From: Lachnospiraceae bacterium
GTDB lineage: Bacteria; Bacillota; Clostridia; Lachnospirales; Lachnospiraceae
Assembly (NCBI GenBank): GCA_910574715.1
Contig: CAJTCH010000006.1
Span: 1-64,000, forward strand
Length of the DNA stretch: 64,000 nucleotides
Direction of reading: 5' to 3'
Below, in pieces: positions 50,987 to 59,162 of the stretch. How positions within the stretch are numbered: position 1 is the stretch's first letter; the number at the start of each line of letters is the position of its first letter. The position numbers were made by a program, and so were the translations under genes. A model generated the notes under the pieces. The model was not told the DNA's origin. It did not search any database and worked only from the letters and a program-made list of their open reading frames with translations.

Positions 50987-52972
50987 TTATGACTCTTCTA
51001 TCGAATTCAGAGTGATCTGCTCTCTGGCTTCGCCTAGGATATCCTCAGTTTCTTCCGGATTCTCCCCGGTCTCAACCGGATTCATGGCGATACGCTCTTC
51101 GGTCTTCTCCTTCTTCTTCTCGGGGTCGATCCCTTCTGTCTCATGGAAGATCTCCATGAATTCCTTCCCGGTGATCGTCTCCTTCTCAATCAGATATGCC
51201 GCGATCTTATCCAGTGATTTGCGATGTTCACTGAGAAGCTTCTTCGCCGTCTCATAAGATTCCTTCAGGATCCTCATAACCTCTTGGTCAATCTCCGAGG
51301 CAGTCTCCTGCCCGCAGTTCGCCACCGGTCTTCCGTCCAGGTAACGGTTCTGAATAGATTCTAATCCGATCAGGCCAAACTTCTCGCTCATACCATACTG
51401 GGTGACCATCGCCCTTGCCACCTTGGTCGCCTTCTCAATATCATTGGATGCACCTGTGGTGACCGTATCGAACACGATCTCCTCCGCCGCGCGTCCTGCA
51501 AGCATTCCTACCAGCATCGCGTGAAGCTCCTTCTTGGTGTTCAGGAACTTCTCTTCCTCCGGTGTCTGCATAACATAACCAAGCGCCCCCATCGTTCTTG
51601 GCACGATCGTAATCTTCTGCACCGGTTCCGCATCCTTCTGAAGCGCACTCACCAACGCATGGCCGACCTCGTGGTAGGATACGATCTTCCGCTCCTCCTG
51701 GCTCATGATACGATCCTTCTTCTCCTTACCCACCAGTACAACTTCCACTGCTTCAAAAAGATCTGACTGCGACACCGCTGTCCGCCCGTTCTTCACGGCA
51801 TTGATCGCCGCTTCATTGATCATATTGGCAAGATCCGAACCTACCGCACCGCTCGTCGCCAGGGCGATCGCTTCTAAATCCACCGTCTCATCCATGCGCA
51901 CATCTTTGGAATGCACCTTCAGAACATCCACTCTTCCTTTGAGATCCGGCTTCTCTACCACAATCCTCCGGTCAAACCGTCCCGGACGCAAGAGAGCCGG
52001 ATCCAGGATCTCAGGACGGTTCGTAGCGGCAAGGAGCACCAGGCCCTTATTGCTCTCGAATCCATCCATCTCCGCCAAGAGCTGGTTCAACGTCTGCTCC
52101 CTCTCATCGTTGCTTCCAAGCTGGTTGTCACGGCTCTTGCCGATCGCGTCGATCTCGTCGATAAATATGATACAGGGCGCCATCTGCTGTGCCTGCTTGA
52201 ACAGGTCACGGACTCTGGACGCTCCCACGCCTACATACATCTCCACAAATGCCGAACCGCTTAAGGAAAAGAACGGTACGTTCGCCTCTCCTGCCACGGC
52301 CTTTGCAAGCAAGGTCTTACCAGTACCAGGCGGCCCCACCAGAAGCGCTCCCTTGGGAAGCTTCGCACCTACGCTGGTATATTTGCCTGGATTATGCAGG
52401 AAATCCACCACCTCCTGCAGGGATTCCTTCGCCTCGTCCTGTCCTGCCACATCCTTGAACGTCACACCGGTCTGCTTCTCGACATACATCTTGGCATTGC
52501 TTCTGCCGATTCCCATCATCCCGCCGCCCTTGGACATCTTCCTAGTCATCCACACAAATACACCTACCAATAAGAAGACCGGAAGAAGTGCGAACAAGGT
52601 CTGCGCGATAATGGCGGATGTGGTATCCGGAATCTGCTGGCCAAACTTGACATCTGCCTTCTCCAGGCGTTCCGCGAGAGAATCATCCCTCACAACACCG
52701 GTATAATATTCCTTGGCAATCTTCTGCCCCTTCTCCTTCTTCTCCGTTATGACGATCCTGCTGCTCTGGATCACCACTTCTTCGACCTTACCGTCGTCCA
52801 CCATCTCAAGGAATTCATCATAACTGATCTCATTGTCACTGCCCGCTCCCTGGAAGCGGAACAGCGCCATCACCATTATCATCGTGACCACGGTCACCAA
52901 AATGATAAAGGACAGCCCTTGCTTGTTATTTCTATTATTATTTCGATTGGGGTTATTATTCTGGTTGTCCAT
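50987..52972 (-). CDS. ftsH: ATP-dependent zinc metalloprotease FtsH
   Basis: From ATG 52972 behind AGGAGG the protein has 661 residues. It has an Asn-rich N-terminus, two membrane helices flanking an external domain, an AAA module (Walker A GPPGTGKT, Walker B CIIFIDEIDAIG, second region of homology with arginine finger DPALLRPGRFDRR), and the zinc-protease motif SYHEVGHALV. It degrades damaged membrane and short-lived cytoplasmic proteins as a hexamer. It is a single gene; the mobile island begins about 100 bp upstream. Confidence 0.95.
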   Translation of the reverse strand: MDNQNNNPNRNNNRNNKQGLSFIILVTVVTMIMVMALFRFQGAGSDNEISYDEFLEMVDDGKVEEVVIQSSRIVITEKKEKGQKIAKEYYTGVVRDDSLAERLEKADVKFGQQIPDTTSAIIAQTLFALLPVFLLVGVFVWMTRKMSKGGGMMGIGRSNAKMYVEKQTGVTFKDVAGQDEAKESLQEVVDFLHNPGKYTSVGAKLPKGALLVGPPGTGKTLLAKAVAGEANVPFFSLSGSAFVEMYVGVGASRVRDLFKQAQQMAPCIIFIDEIDAIGKSRDNQLGSNDEREQTLNQLLAEMDGFESNKGLVLLAATNRPEILDPALLRPGRFDRRIVVEKPDLKGRVDVLKVHSKDVRMDETVDLEAIALATSGAVGSDLANMINEAAINAVKNGRTAVSQSDLFEAVEVVLVGKEKKDRIMSQEERKIVSYHEVGHALVSALQKDAEPVQKITIVPRTMGALGYVMQTPEEEKFLNTKKELHAMLVGMLAGRAAEEIVFDTVTTGASNDIEKATKVARAMVTQYGMSEKFGLIGLESIQNRYLDGRPVANCGQETASEIDQEVMRILKESYETAKKLLSEHRKSLDKIAAYLIEKETITGKEFMEIFHETEGIDPEKKKEKTEERIAMNPVETGENPEETEDILGEAREQITLNSIEES

Positions 52973-53069
52973 TTTTTTCCTCCTGTACTTCCCTTCCATT
53001 ATACGGACAGCCTACCTAGAAATCAATAAAAACATTACGAAAGATTGATTTTTTAGGCTTGTATCAGGT

Positions 53070-53705
53070 TTATTTTATGTTTTTTATATAATTTTTACAA
53101 TTCCCCTTGTTCTGATAATAAGCAATCAATGAATAAATACACACAATAATAATCCAAATCCCAAGTCCCAACAAAAATACAAGATCGTCGTTCGGCACAA
53201 ACAAAGCAAGCAAACACTGAATAAGCCCAAAAGGAATTGCCGTGTACCCGGCAAATCTATGCGTTTTTTGCCAGCATAGTTTATCTTTTAGAATCCAAGG
53301 CAATTTAAACCCAATCCGGCTGCGATAAGGCATTTGCGGCAAGAAATTACCGACTAATACCATTAAGCCCCCCACGATAAGCACAATACCTTTCATGTAA
53401 TTCATTTGCAAACCGCAATACTTAGCTATCGTGACAAAATAGAAAAGAAAAATTCCAAGTCCAAAGAGGTTAATTACAGTCAGAGTAATATCATTTCTCA
53501 CTTCATTGTCGTTTTGGGAGATTTTGTGAGGAAAAAAGGCTGCAATAGCCAACGCAAGGAAAATAACAGAACAAATCCCTATAAAAACCCCACGGGAAGG
53601 ACTTTGCATAAACAAAGGTATTTCGCCGGGAAGGTATTTAAAGCATAAGGCTGTCCCTGCAATGAATATAATCAAGAATATCATATTCAGACTTCTATAT
53701 AGTTT
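53070..53705 (-). CDS. SdpI-family membrane immunity protein
   Basis: The 211-residue protein has about six membrane helices and the SdpI hallmark near residue 150: IGFKLPWILKDKLCWQKTH, corresponding to the TPWTL...WxKTH block. In Bacillus SdpI protects against the SdpC toxin and titrates the SdpR repressor at the membrane. Here it follows an ArsR-type regulator gene with an 11-base overlap, exactly the SdpR-SdpI pair. No SdpC toxin is nearby. The start ATG at 53705 is preceded by GAGGGAAACGAGA; a longer frame overlaps the regulator more. Confidence 0.75.
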   Translation of the reverse strand, partial: KLYRSLNMIFLIIFIAGTALCFKYLPGEIPLFMQSPSRGVFIGICSVIFLALAIAAFFPHKISQNDNEVRNDITLTVINLFGLGIFLFYFVTIAKYCGLQMNYMKGIVLIVGGLMVLVGNFLPQMPYRSRIGFKLPWILKDKLCWQKTHRFAGYTAIPFGLIQCLLALFVPNDDLVFLLGLGIWIIIVCIYSLIAYYQNKGNCKNYIKNIK

Positions 53706-53994
53706 CATTCTCGTTTCCCTCTTTTCCTGTCGATTTATTTGTATCAAAAAACTCTAAAAATGCGCCTAAAGTTGTCTGCAATACAGAAGCATTAAGAGAA
53801 TAAGTAACGGACATCCCCGTCCGTTCGCCTGTCACTAACCTTGCTTCTTTCAAAATATCAAGGTGTTTTGATATGGCGGGCTTTGAGATCGTAAAGTTTT
53901 CAGAGATTTCCTTCGCCGTCATATCACCATCTGCGAGCAGCTTTAGGATCTGCCGTCTGGTATCATCAGATAGAGCTTTGAATACAGTAGTCAT
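53695..53994 (-). CDS. ArsR-family autorepressor (SdpR-like)
   Basis: The 99-residue protein is a winged-helix repressor: FKALSDDTRRQILKLLADGDMTAKEI at the N-terminus, the recognition helix SKPAISKHLDILKEA and a wing RLVTGERTGMSVTYSL. No metal-binding ELCVCDL motif is present, so it is SdpR-like rather than ArsR proper. It starts 11 bases after AAAGGAG and precedes the SdpI-like gene. It may bind the AACCA/TGGTT palindrome next to the island's ABC promoter. Confidence 0.85.
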   Translation of the reverse strand: MTTVFKALSDDTRRQILKLLADGDMTAKEISENFTISKPAISKHLDILKEARLVTGERTGMSVTYSLNASVLQTTLGAFLEFFDTNKSTGKEGNENETI

Positions 53995-54027
53995 CTACCC
54001 CCATCTCCTTTCCACATAATACTGTAT

Positions 54028-54234
54028 TCATTTTTTCTTGTGTGTAAATTGATGGTAAATCAAATACGGAACAGGTGTAAACAGCAGGACAAAATACTTA
54101 CTTGCATACCAGCCTGCCTCTCCGTTCACATCAAAATGGAAGGGTATCTTGTCTGGAAGGAACAATGTTGCCACAAACAATATGGCAAAGGTTCCAATCA
54201 ATAACGCTGCCGGGATCATTTTCTTCTTACTCAT
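54028..54234 (-). CDS. Small DUF1648 membrane protein
   Basis: The 68-residue protein has two membrane helices and the conserved DUF1648 motif LPDKIPFHFDVNGEAG between them, as in the N-terminal part of SdpI-type proteins. The ATG at 54234 follows AAAGGAGGAAGCT. It lies between the ABC permease gene and the SdpR-like regulator. It may work with the SdpI-like protein; function unknown. Confidence 0.75.
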   Translation of the reverse strand: MSKKKMIPAALLIGTFAILFVATLFLPDKIPFHFDVNGEAGWYASKYFVLLFTPVPYLIYHQFTHKKK

Positions 54235-54275
54235 AGCTTCTTCCTCCTTTTGATTGACTGACATATTTTGAAAGA

Positions 54276-55823
54276 TCACTCTTGATGAGACGCAATTCCT
54301 TTACACACAAGTAAAATTAGAATACATACACTGCACAATAAAAAGGTTATCACGCCTCCGGCAGCGAATCCGTTCTGAAGCATTTTTGCCGCCGCAAAGA
54401 AATACCCTGTTGAAACTGCGATACAAAGCAAAACAGACAAAACCACATTAACATTTTGCTTGATTGCTTCTGTTTCATTTGTCCATTCCAATTTTGGACG
54501 TTTCATGTCGATAAATACTCCGATCAAGTTCCATAGCGCTGCAAATAATATGCCAACGAAAGAGATTACTCCAATCTGGATAAAACCATAGTTAAAGTAG
54601 ATCTTGAATATTAAGCAATTAATGATAATCCCCATAATCGAGATACTTGTAGAAAACAGGGCTTTCACAAACGCTTGCTGCTTTAATGGATACGGAATGA
54701 TCTTCGTGATCCAAAAACTTGCCCCCTCTCTGGAAAAACTGCTTGAAGCCACTGCATTGATTGCGGATGTAAGTACAATTACCGCAAGCGCAGACAGTAC
54801 CGCATAAAAGGAAAATTCCGGGGCTGACACCAAGGCTCTTATTTGTTCTATACTCTCTGCGTCTGCACTGATCCGAAAAGACAGCGTCAATAAAAAGGGG
54901 GTAATAAAAATCCCAAACAATCCGTTTATGACATTCGCCGGATCACGGAAAAAAGTTTGATACTCTTTCTTAAAATAGCTTCTCAGCTTTGACGACGAGT
55001 TGTATTTCATCGCCTTTGAGCGAATCCGTCCCTCTTTATCATAAATGGCATATTTCTTTCCGATCACAAGATTACTCAAATAGTAGTATCCGCAGATAAA
55101 CACAGCGGCAAGTATGATGCAGAATAGTTTTATTCCTGGATGAAGACGGATATACGCGTCTCGTTCTGCGCCTATTTGTCCATTTGATAATAGAACGCCG
55201 ATCATGCCGCCCGCAAAATACACTATGATTCCTGTGACTGCCAACACTGTCCTCCTACGTTTCAGAAGCATGGCAATTTTCAAGCATATTGTCACAAGAA
55301 CCGCCAAAGGGAACACAACAATATGAGGCAGTATCGCTGCCGCAGAGATATATGTAAGTATCACAGAAATGTCTCCCATATAGTGCATTTGGATGATACA
55401 CACAGGAAGCAGCAGTATAATTTCAATCCCATAGCAAAACAAGATTACTGTAATGTACTTACTTGTAAAAATGTCGCATGGCCTCACTGGAAACAGCAGC
55501 AAGTGTTCTATATCCTTTGAAAAGCAAAAAATATTGATCAGCAGGAAGGCGCCTGCTATCGAGAGTATCATCGCCGCTGCAAACAGTGCAAGCCGGCAAA
55601 ACAAAGCTCCCAGCCCCAGCCTGGAAAGTCCATCATAAAGCCGCCCAAGCATTTGAAAATAGTAGTAATAGAACACGCCTATCATACTTAAAACAAAGCA
55701 AGTCAGCACAATAAAGTAGGTATCAGGGCGTTCTTTTAACTTATACCGAAAATTCAAAAAGCTGAAATTGATCTTACTTATTGTTTTGCTTAATTGAAAA
55801 ACCTTTCTCCATCGGTACATCAT
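54276..55823 (-). CDS. ABC transporter permease (island exporter)
   Basis: The 515-residue protein has about twelve membrane helices and a cytoplasmic loop with GKKYAIYDKEGRIRS and KKEYQTFFRDPANVINGLFG, as in large ABC exporter permeases of the YthQ/'putative ABC exporter' type. It starts with ATG 55823 behind GGAGGTGG, inside the last 50 bases of the ATPase gene, so the two are coupled. AT-rich compared with the flanking ftsH. Substrate unknown; the linked SdpI-like gene suggests a peptide or envelope-active compound. Confidence 0.75.
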   Translation of the reverse strand: MMYRWRKVFQLSKTISKINFSFLNFRYKLKERPDTYFIVLTCFVLSMIGVFYYYYFQMLGRLYDGLSRLGLGALFCRLALFAAAMILSIAGAFLLINIFCFSKDIEHLLLFPVRPCDIFTSKYITVILFCYGIEIILLLPVCIIQMHYMGDISVILTYISAAAILPHIVVFPLAVLVTICLKIAMLLKRRRTVLAVTGIIVYFAGGMIGVLLSNGQIGAERDAYIRLHPGIKLFCIILAAVFICGYYYLSNLVIGKKYAIYDKEGRIRSKAMKYNSSSKLRSYFKKEYQTFFRDPANVINGLFGIFITPFLLTLSFRISADAESIEQIRALVSAPEFSFYAVLSALAVIVLTSAINAVASSSFSREGASFWITKIIPYPLKQQAFVKALFSTSISIMGIIINCLIFKIYFNYGFIQIGVISFVGILFAALWNLIGVFIDMKRPKLEWTNETEAIKQNVNVVLSVLLCIAVSTGYFFAAAKMLQNGFAAGGVITFLLCSVCILILLVCKGIASHQE

Positions 55824-56526
55824 TAACCACCTCCATATAAATATCCTCCAAAGAAGTATCGGAAGGATTCCCTCGAAGCTCGATTGTCTTCTTAATCGTT
55901 CCTGCCTGCATGATAACAATTTTATCACACAAATTCTCACAAATTTCCAATATGTGAGATGAAAACAGGACAGATTTTCCGCAGGCTGCTCTGGATCGAA
56001 TCAATTCCTTTAAGACCCTGACAGCTTCTACATCCAGTCCCGTCATTGGCTCATCTAACACCCAAATCAAGGGATCATTAACCAGGGATGCAATAATAGC
56101 AATTTTTTGCTTTGTCCCATGAGATAACCTTTTAACAGGGCTATTCAGATATTTTTCAACCTGAAACGCTTCTATCAGCGGAGTATAAATTTTACCTCTT
56201 GTTTCAGAAGGTACTTCGTACATATCTGCTATAAAATTCAAATATTCCTTTCCCGTAAGATTGTTGTATATATCGTGGCTGTCAGAAACATAGTTAATTC
56301 GTTTCTTGTATTGCATGGGATGTAGATACAGCGAGTAGTTACCAAGGCAGATAGTGCCTTTTTCAAGCGGCAGCAGCCCCAGAATCAGCTTTAAGGCTGT
56401 AGTTTTCCCAACTCCGTTCTTCCCTAACAGGCCAGCGATCTCTCCATCTAATACGGAAAAAGTAAGATCGGTCAGCACAGGTACATGAGGTTGATAATGA
56501 AAAGACAGGCCGGATACTTCTAACAA
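55774..56526 (-). CDS. ABC transporter ATP-binding protein (island exporter)
   Basis: The 250-residue ATPase has Walker A (LLGKNGVGKTT), the Q-loop region (INYVSDSHDIY, where the usual glutamine is absent), the signature LSHGTKQKIAI (LSxGxxQ) and Walker B plus D-loop (LIWVLDEPMTGLD) with switch histidine (FSSHI). TTG at 56526 is chosen, 8 bases after AAAGGGG and downstream of the promoter at 56578-56606. The open frame continues upstream to 56814, but this crosses the promoter and joins an unrelated fragment. Confidence 0.8.
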   Translation of the reverse strand: MLEVSGLSFHYQPHVPVLTDLTFSVLDGEIAGLLGKNGVGKTTALKLILGLLPLEKGTICLGNYSLYLHPMQYKKRINYVSDSHDIYNNLTGKEYLNFIADMYEVPSETRGKIYTPLIEAFQVEKYLNSPVKRLSHGTKQKIAIIASLVNDPLIWVLDEPMTGLDVEAVRVLKELIRSRAACGKSVLFSSHILEICENLCDKIVIMQAGTIKKTIELRGNPSDTSLEDIYMEVVNDVPMEKGFSIKQNNK

Positions 56527-56551
56527 AGAGAACACCCCTTTCACAGCTTTT

Positions 56552-56571
56552 AACCATTTAGTTAATTGGTT
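56552..56571. promoter_or_regulatory. Candidate operator of the island operon
   Basis: AACCA and TGGTT lie in inverted orientation 10 bases apart, just downstream of the -10 box of the island promoter. This is where a repressor such as the SdpR-like protein would block transcription. Confidence 0.35.
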
Positions 56572-56577
56572 GTTTAT

Positions 56578-56606
56578 AATATAGCACCGGATCTGAGAAA
56601 TGTCAA
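56578..56606 (-). promoter_or_regulatory. Promoter of the island ABC/Sdp operon
   Basis: Minus strand -35 TTGACA (56606-56601) and -10 TATATT (56583-56578) with a 17-base spacer, near consensus. Confidence 0.75.
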
Positions 56607-56814
56607 TACATACCTCCTTTGCCCTCATGAATTGCCTTTCCATTCTCTGTCTCCTTTCTTTCTGGTACCTCTCAGTCTCGCCGATCAGCTCCATGATCTC
56701 CTGGTTACGCTTCAGGAAGTCTTCGCTTCCCACTCCCAGGCGCTTCTCTTCCTGTGCTACGAAATCATCCATCATTGTCTTAAATTCTTCCTGTTTAATT
56801 CTGTCAATTCTCAT
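56607..56814 (-). pseudogene. 5' fragment of an unknown gene, cut by the island promoter
   Basis: A start ATG at 56814, with a very good GGAGGTGTTCAAAC site, opens about 69 codons of charged helical protein (MMDDFVAQEEKRLGVGSEDF, then IMELIGETERYQKERRQRME). The frame has no stop of its own and runs through the promoter into the ABC ATPase. This suggests the original 3' end was replaced when the island was assembled. Family not recognised. Confidence 0.4.
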
Positions 56815-56888
56815 GTTTGAACACCTCCATATTAAGTTTTAGCTTTACTTTTATTTACATGATATTGTAAAATAAAAAAGGAAAATCT

Positions 56889-57106
56889 ATGGAAAAAGAA
56901 AAGACAACAGGCGAATTAATTAAGTTAGCACGAAAAAAAGCAGGACTTACACAAGCTGAATTGGGGGGAAAATTAGGAATAACCCCTGCAGCAATAAGCC
57001 AATTTGAAAAGCCGAATCATTGTATTCTTTTGATATGGCAAGTGAAGAATTAGAAAAAATTATTAATCAAAAAGAAGACCGTCTTGCAGGACGAATGGTA
57101 CATTGA
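56889..57106 (+). pseudogene. XRE-family regulator, internally deleted
   Basis: ATG 56889 opens a helix-turn-helix domain (LARKKAGLTQAELGGKLGIT, then AAISQFEK) that loses its frame after about 41 codons and stops at 57053. The +1 or +2 frame then encodes what looks like the proper C-terminus (SFDMASEELEKIINQKEDRL) to a stop at 57106. An internal frame-breaking deletion of the middle of the gene is the simplest explanation. Confidence 0.65.
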
Positions 57107-57180
57107 CAATAATATACTTACCCAGGGAGCCGAAGGGGCGATATGCCAGCCGCCGGACGAAAGAAAGGAGGCTGGTGCTT

Positions 57181-57267
57181 ATGGTTACATATTCGGATTT
57201 AATCCAATTTGTGATTATGCTTTGCGCCGTGATCACTCTTGTTGTTTATATCACACGCAAAAAATAG
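57181..57267 (+). CDS. Holin-like type I toxin peptide
   Basis: A 28-residue peptide (MVTYSDLIQFVIMLCAVITL, then VVYITRKK) starts at 57181, 9 bases after AAAGGAGG. One membrane helix followed by a basic tail and an N-terminal MVTYxxL matches the 'putative holin-like toxin' family of Firmicutes type I toxin-antitoxin systems. The stop codon lies inside a hairpin (57265-57296) that is the terminator for both this mRNA and an antisense RNA from the other strand. It is far too short for normal gene finders. Confidence 0.7.
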   Translation: MVTYSDLIQFVIMLCAVITLVVYITRKK

Positions 57268-57354
57268 CGCCCTCGGTCTGGTAAACTAAGGCGCTACTTT
57301 TGTAAAACCATTTTACCGGCGGCTAGGCTGCATCTAGCTTTCGGCTCTCTTATT
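57259..57354 (-). ncRNA. Antisense antitoxin RNA (predicted)
   Basis: A consensus promoter on the minus strand (57361-57389) would start an RNA near 57354. It runs into the hairpin TAGCGCC/GGGCGCTA (57296-57265), followed on this strand by TTTTTT (57264-57259), so it should be about 96 nt. Its 3' part is complementary to the end of the toxin mRNA, including the stop codon region. This is the usual layout of a type I antitoxin RNA converging on its toxin. Confidence 0.6.
57265..57296. terminator. Shared terminator of toxin mRNA and antisense RNA
   Basis: TAGCGCC pairs with GGCGCTA around an 18-base loop. T-rich tracts follow on both strands (CTTTTGT on plus, TTTTTT on minus). Confidence 0.7.
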
Positions 57355-57360
57355 AAGTAT

Positions 57361-57389
57361 ATTATAGTCAATCTCTCCAAATATGTCAA
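57361..57389 (-). promoter_or_regulatory. Consensus promoter of the antisense RNA
   Basis: TTGACA (57389-57384) and TATAAT (57366-57361) with a 17-base spacer on the minus strand: a perfect sigma-A promoter with no gene behind it other than the predicted antisense RNA. Confidence 0.75.
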
Positions 57390-57404
57390 ATACTATCCTT
57401 TCAT

Positions 57405-57524
57405 TTCAAAACCGCTACCACGCGCACAGATGAAAGGAAGATGATAGAACGCCTGGGGCATGAAGATGTAAAAATGACCATGAACACGTATTCGCATCTT
57501 TTCCACTCTCTTTTAATTCCATAA
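57405..57524 (+). pseudogene. C-terminal remnant of a tyrosine recombinase (integrase)
   Basis: About 39 codons before a TAA at 57522 encode ERLGHEDVKMTMNTYSHLF, the box II end of phage/ICE integrases including the LGH and the catalytic tyrosine in NTYSHL. The start and the rest of the enzyme are gone. It marks the edge of the island at about 53070-57524. Confidence 0.7.
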
Positions 57525-57539
57525 AACATTATGAAAAGA

Positions 57540-57569
57540 TTGTAAACTCCCCATATTCTGTAGTATACT
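57540..57569 (+). promoter_or_regulatory. Promoter of the DUF1846 gene
   Basis: TTGTAA (57540-57545) and TATACT (57564-57569) with an 18-base spacer, 66 bases before the start codon. Confidence 0.6.
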
Positions 57570-57634
57570 TTGAATAGTGATGCTTATGCCCCAATACGGC
57601 ATATTTACCTGAAAAAACAAAAGGGGAATAACAG

Positions 57635-59128
57635 ATGAAAACAGGATTTGACAACGAAAAATATCTTAAAATGCAGTCAGAACACATTCGTGAGCGTATC
57701 GAACAGTTCGGACAGAAATTATACCTAGAATTCGGAGGCAAATTATTCGATGACTTCCATGCTTCCAGAGTTCTTCCGGGATTCCAGCCTGACAGCAAAT
57801 TACGGATGCTGAAGCAATTATCCGACCAGGCCGAGATCATCATCACAATCAGTGCGGAAGATATCGAGAAGAATAAGATCCGGGGCGATCTGGGGATCAC
57901 ATATGATTCAGATGTTCTCCGGCTGATTTCAGCATACCAGGCGCAGGGACTCTATGTTGGAAGCGTCGTGATCACCAAATACAGCGGCCAGGAGAGCGCC
58001 GGACTTTTCAAGACCCGCCTGGAGAAGCTTGGGATCCGCGTATACCGCCACTATGTGATTCCAGGCTATCCTTCCAACGTCCCTTATATCGTAAGCGACG
58101 AGGGCTACGGCAAGAACGACTATATTGAGACCTCGCGCCCCTTAGCCGTCGTCACCGCGCCGGGTCCCGGAAGCGGCAAGATGGCAGTCTGCCTCTCTCA
58201 GCTGTACCAGGAGCACAGACGCGGGATTTCCGCCGGCTATGCCAAGTTCGAGACATTTCCGATCTGGAACATTCCGCTTAAGCATCCGGTGAACCTGGCT
58301 TATGAGGCGGCAACCGCGGACCTCAACGATATCAACATGATCGATCCCTTCCACCTGGAAGCTTACGGAGAGACCACGGTCAATTATAACCGCGATGTAG
58401 AGATCTTCCCGGTTCTTAATGCCATGTTCCAGCAGATCTATGGGGAAAGCCCCTACAAATCTCCCACAGATATGGGAGTGAATATGGCCGGGAACTGTAT
58501 CTGCGATGATGAGGCGTGCAAGGCGGCTTCCTGCCAGGAGATCTTAAGGCGGTATTATAACTCTCTGCAGCGGCTTCTGTTTGGTACATGCTCCGACACA
58601 GAGGTCATGAAGATCGAGATGCTCATGAATCAGGCACAGATCACGGTTCATGACCGCCCTGTTGTGGATGTGGCCTTAGCCCGCGCCGCAGAGACGGACG
58701 GACCGGCGGCAGCGCTCCAGCTTCACGACGGACGCATTATCACCGGCAAGACCTCGAACCTTCTGGGGGCTTCTGCCGCCCTTCTGCTGAATGCATTGAA
58801 AGAACTGGCAGAGATCGACCACAGACGGCACGTGATCTCTCCGGAAGCCATCGAACCGATCCAGAAGCTTAAGACGCTCTATCAGGGAAGCAAGAATCCA
58901 AGGCTTCATACGGATGAAGTCCTGATCGCCCTGTCTGTCAGCGCAGCAACCGATCCTACCGCTCAATTGGCTCTGGATCAGCTTCCTCTGTTAAGAGGCT
59001 GCCAGGCCCATACTTCTGTTATGGTCAGCTCTGTCGATATGAAACAATTCAAGAAATTATCGATCCAGGCGACTTTTGAAGCAAAATATGAAAAAAATCC
59101 TGTATTTTTTAACGAAATGGGTGTATAA
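57635..59128 (+). CDS. DUF1846 family protein
   Basis: The 497-residue protein starts MKTGFDNEKYLKMQSEHIRE and matches the DUF1846 family throughout (FQPDSKLRMLKQLSDQAEI, VVTAPGPGSGKMAVCLSQLY with a glycine-rich loop, and AASALLNALKEL-type C-terminus). Structures are known for the family but no firm function; the phosphate-binding-like loop GPGSGKM suggests a nucleotide or phosphate ligand. It is the first gene after the island and is co-directional with pyrG, 34 bases ahead. The start follows AAGGGG. Confidence 0.9.
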   Translation: MKTGFDNEKYLKMQSEHIRERIEQFGQKLYLEFGGKLFDDFHASRVLPGFQPDSKLRMLKQLSDQAEIIITISAEDIEKNKIRGDLGITYDSDVLRLISAYQAQGLYVGSVVITKYSGQESAGLFKTRLEKLGIRVYRHYVIPGYPSNVPYIVSDEGYGKNDYIETSRPLAVVTAPGPGSGKMAVCLSQLYQEHRRGISAGYAKFETFPIWNIPLKHPVNLAYEAATADLNDINMIDPFHLEAYGETTVNYNRDVEIFPVLNAMFQQIYGESPYKSPTDMGVNMAGNCICDDEACKAASCQEILRRYYNSLQRLLFGTCSDTEVMKIEMLMNQAQITVHDRPVVDVALARAAETDGPAAALQLHDGRIITGKTSNLLGASAALLLNALKELAEIDHRRHVISPEAIEPIQKLKTLYQGSKNPRLHTDEVLIALSVSAATDPTAQLALDQLPLLRGCQAHTSVMVSSVDMKQFKKLSIQATFEAKYEKNPVFFNEMGV

Positions 59129-59162
59129 TTCATAGATATTTTTTTAACAGAAGGAGGACACT

